In this document: positions 21,395 to 22,088 of the stretch, piece by piece | Numbering within the stretch: position 1 is the first letter of the stretch | How the letters are laid out: each line of letters begins with the position of its first letter | Virus record (IMG/VR): IMGVR_UViG_3300028859_000066 | Span: 1-22,088 of that record | Direction: 5' to 3' (one strand) | From: a virus | Length of the DNA stretch: 22,088 nt | Position numbers and translations under genes: made by a program | The notes under the pieces: generated by a model | Seen by the model: only the letters and a program-made list of their open reading frames with translations | Told to the model about the DNA's origin: nothing | Databases searched by the model: none

Positions 21395-21676
21395 ATGTTG
21401 CTAACGGAAGACGAGTTAAAGATTGTTGAAAGTTGGTTCCGTCGCATGCGCACGGAATCGATCAAAATCGATGACGTTAAACTAAACGAGCGAATCCTGC
21501 AGCACGTACGCGACGCGAAGGCCGCGAAGCGTTACACAGGCGAGTCTCGCAGGCTGCGCGCGTTATACGAAGCAATCCGCACTGAGTCAATCCATGTGGG
21601 TAACATCGACCAGATCGACCGCACGTATGTGTCTATCGAAGACCTGATGAATATGTTTAAGGAGTTATTGAAATGA
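21395..21676 (+). CDS. 93-aa helical, charged protein
   Basis: ATG 21395 has a strong TAGGGAGGG site at 21378-21386, which favours it over the upstream in-frame ATG at 21293. The protein is almost all helix and highly charged: L-T-E-D-E-L-K-I-V-E-S-W-F-R-R-M-R at the start, then K-A-A-K-R-Y-T-G-E-S-R-R-L-R-A-L. The stretch R-T-E-S-I-K-I-D-D-V (19-28) and R-T-E-S-I-H-V-G-N-I (62-71) repeats, so the protein may be an internal duplication. No family recognised. Confidence 0.65.
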   Translation: MLLTEDELKIVESWFRRMRTESIKIDDVKLNERILQHVRDAKAAKRYTGESRRLRALYEAIRTESIHVGNIDQIDRTYVSIEDLMNMFKELLK

Positions 21677-21846
21677 ATAATTACACCGTACAAATCCGCA
21701 CCCCCAAGCGTGGTGTCGTCTACGAAACCGCCGCACTTCCGCGCTACAAGGCGGACGAAATTGCCGAATCCCTCCGGGCACTCGCGGCAGCAATAAAGAG
21801 CGACGCAGCAATACGCGTCCGCTTCACGCGGGGGTGCTGGGAATGA
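21673..21846 (+). CDS. 57-aa unknown protein
   Basis: It begins in an ATGA overlap with the previous gene and ends in one with the next. The layout is strand, linker, helix (A-D-E-I-A-E-S-L-R-A-L-A-A-A-I) and strand (A-I-R-V-R-F), a small alpha-beta unit typical of phage early proteins. No family recognised. The chained overlaps argue that it is expressed. Confidence 0.6.
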   Translation: MNNYTVQIRTPKRGVVYETAALPRYKADEIAESLRALAAAIKSDAAIRVRFTRGCWE

Positions 21847-22013
21847 ATCGAGATGAACTGCAAGAAAAGATCAACACGTTACAAAAACACCCCATGTATG
21901 CAAATCGCGATCTCAACGCAGAAGCTGAACGGTTTCCAACATGGAGCCAATTAGAATCATACCTCCGCACACTTGAACAACACGCGGCCGCAACGGAGAG
22001 GTTATTCATATGA
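21843..22013 (+). CDS. 56-aa helical protein
   Basis: It begins in an ATGA overlap and ends in an ATGA overlap. Residues 1-16 and 33-54 are helices (D-E-L-Q-E-K-I-N-T-L-Q-K and W-S-Q-L-E-S-Y-L-R-T-L-E-Q), joined by a short loop. Its H-P-M-Y-A-N-R segment (16-22) resembles A-H-P-R-Y-R-T-R in the next, partial protein. Function unknown. Confidence 0.58.
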   Translation: MNRDELQEKINTLQKHPMYANRDLNAEAERFPTWSQLESYLRTLEQHAAATERLFI

Positions 22014-22088
22014 CACTCAAGATAAGCAAACAACACGCGGCAATCATCCGCAAGTATCAAGCGCACCCACGCTATAGGACGCGTAACA
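22010..22088 (+). CDS. Partial protein at right edge
   Basis: The ATG at 22010 overlaps the previous stop as ATGA; the frame is open to the window end, showing 26 residues (M-T-L-K-I-S-K-Q-H-A-A-I-I-R-K-Y). A basic helix followed by A-H-P-R-Y-R is all that can be seen. It continues beyond the window. Confidence 0.5.
   Translation, partial: MTLKISKQHAAIIRKYQAHPRYRTRN

Overview
This window is a piece of a tailed-phage (Caudoviricetes) genome, or of a very intact prophage. I see no host genes. The head, neck and tail genes lie tightly packed on the minus strand (about 1-18265). A divergent set of small plus-strand genes runs from about 18689 to the right edge. The sheath-like DUF3383 protein, the DUF3277-like tube and the gp12-like neck terminator point to a contractile-tailed (myovirus) phage of a Gram-negative, probably proteobacterial, host. 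Strong Shine-Dalgarno sequences and sigma70-type promoters agree with this; the host genus cannot be told from the sequence.

Minus strand, in transcription order: small terminase (18265-17804), a 61-aa protein, a 1326-aa repeat fibre with a C1q-like domain (17627-13647), a coiled-coil protein, large terminase (13318-11696), DUF1073 portal (11708-10203), a Tad2-like anti-Thoeris protein, a Lar-like zinc protein, the MuF-type head protein interrupted by an intein (9718-7811), protease/scaffold fusion, cement protein, major capsid protein (5885-4782), an unknown protein, DUF4054 connector, gp10-like protein, collar-type protein, neck terminator, sheath, tube, and the first codons of a probable tail-assembly chaperone at the left edge. 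Most gene joints overlap or nearly touch, so translation is probably coupled.

The most unusual element is the intein at 7859-8803. It splits MuF at its conserved C-terminal Asn|Cys-Lys-Cys site. Almost the whole intein is also an open frame on the opposite strand (7925-8791), with its own ribosome-binding site. That frame encodes a 288-aa protein with two helix-turn-helix-like segments and a D...ExK nuclease core. The intein has Hint motifs only at its two ends and no in-frame endonuclease, so the likely homing endonuclease is encoded antisense to its own intein.

The strands diverge at 18266-18688, which holds a cluster of TTCCGTCAT boxes in both orientations around an AT-rich tract (candidate origin or operator). 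The plus strand then carries two small zinc-type proteins and a 480-base gene-free stretch full of hairpins (candidate structured RNA with a tRNA-like module and a good promoter at its left end). After that come DUF3310, a 73-aa protein, a clear intrinsic terminator, a strong promoter with a palindrome at the start site, and a chain of at least nine tiny genes joined by ATGA/TGATG overlaps. One of the nine resembles a phage papain-fold family protein that has lost its cysteine. These are probably early or host-takeover genes.
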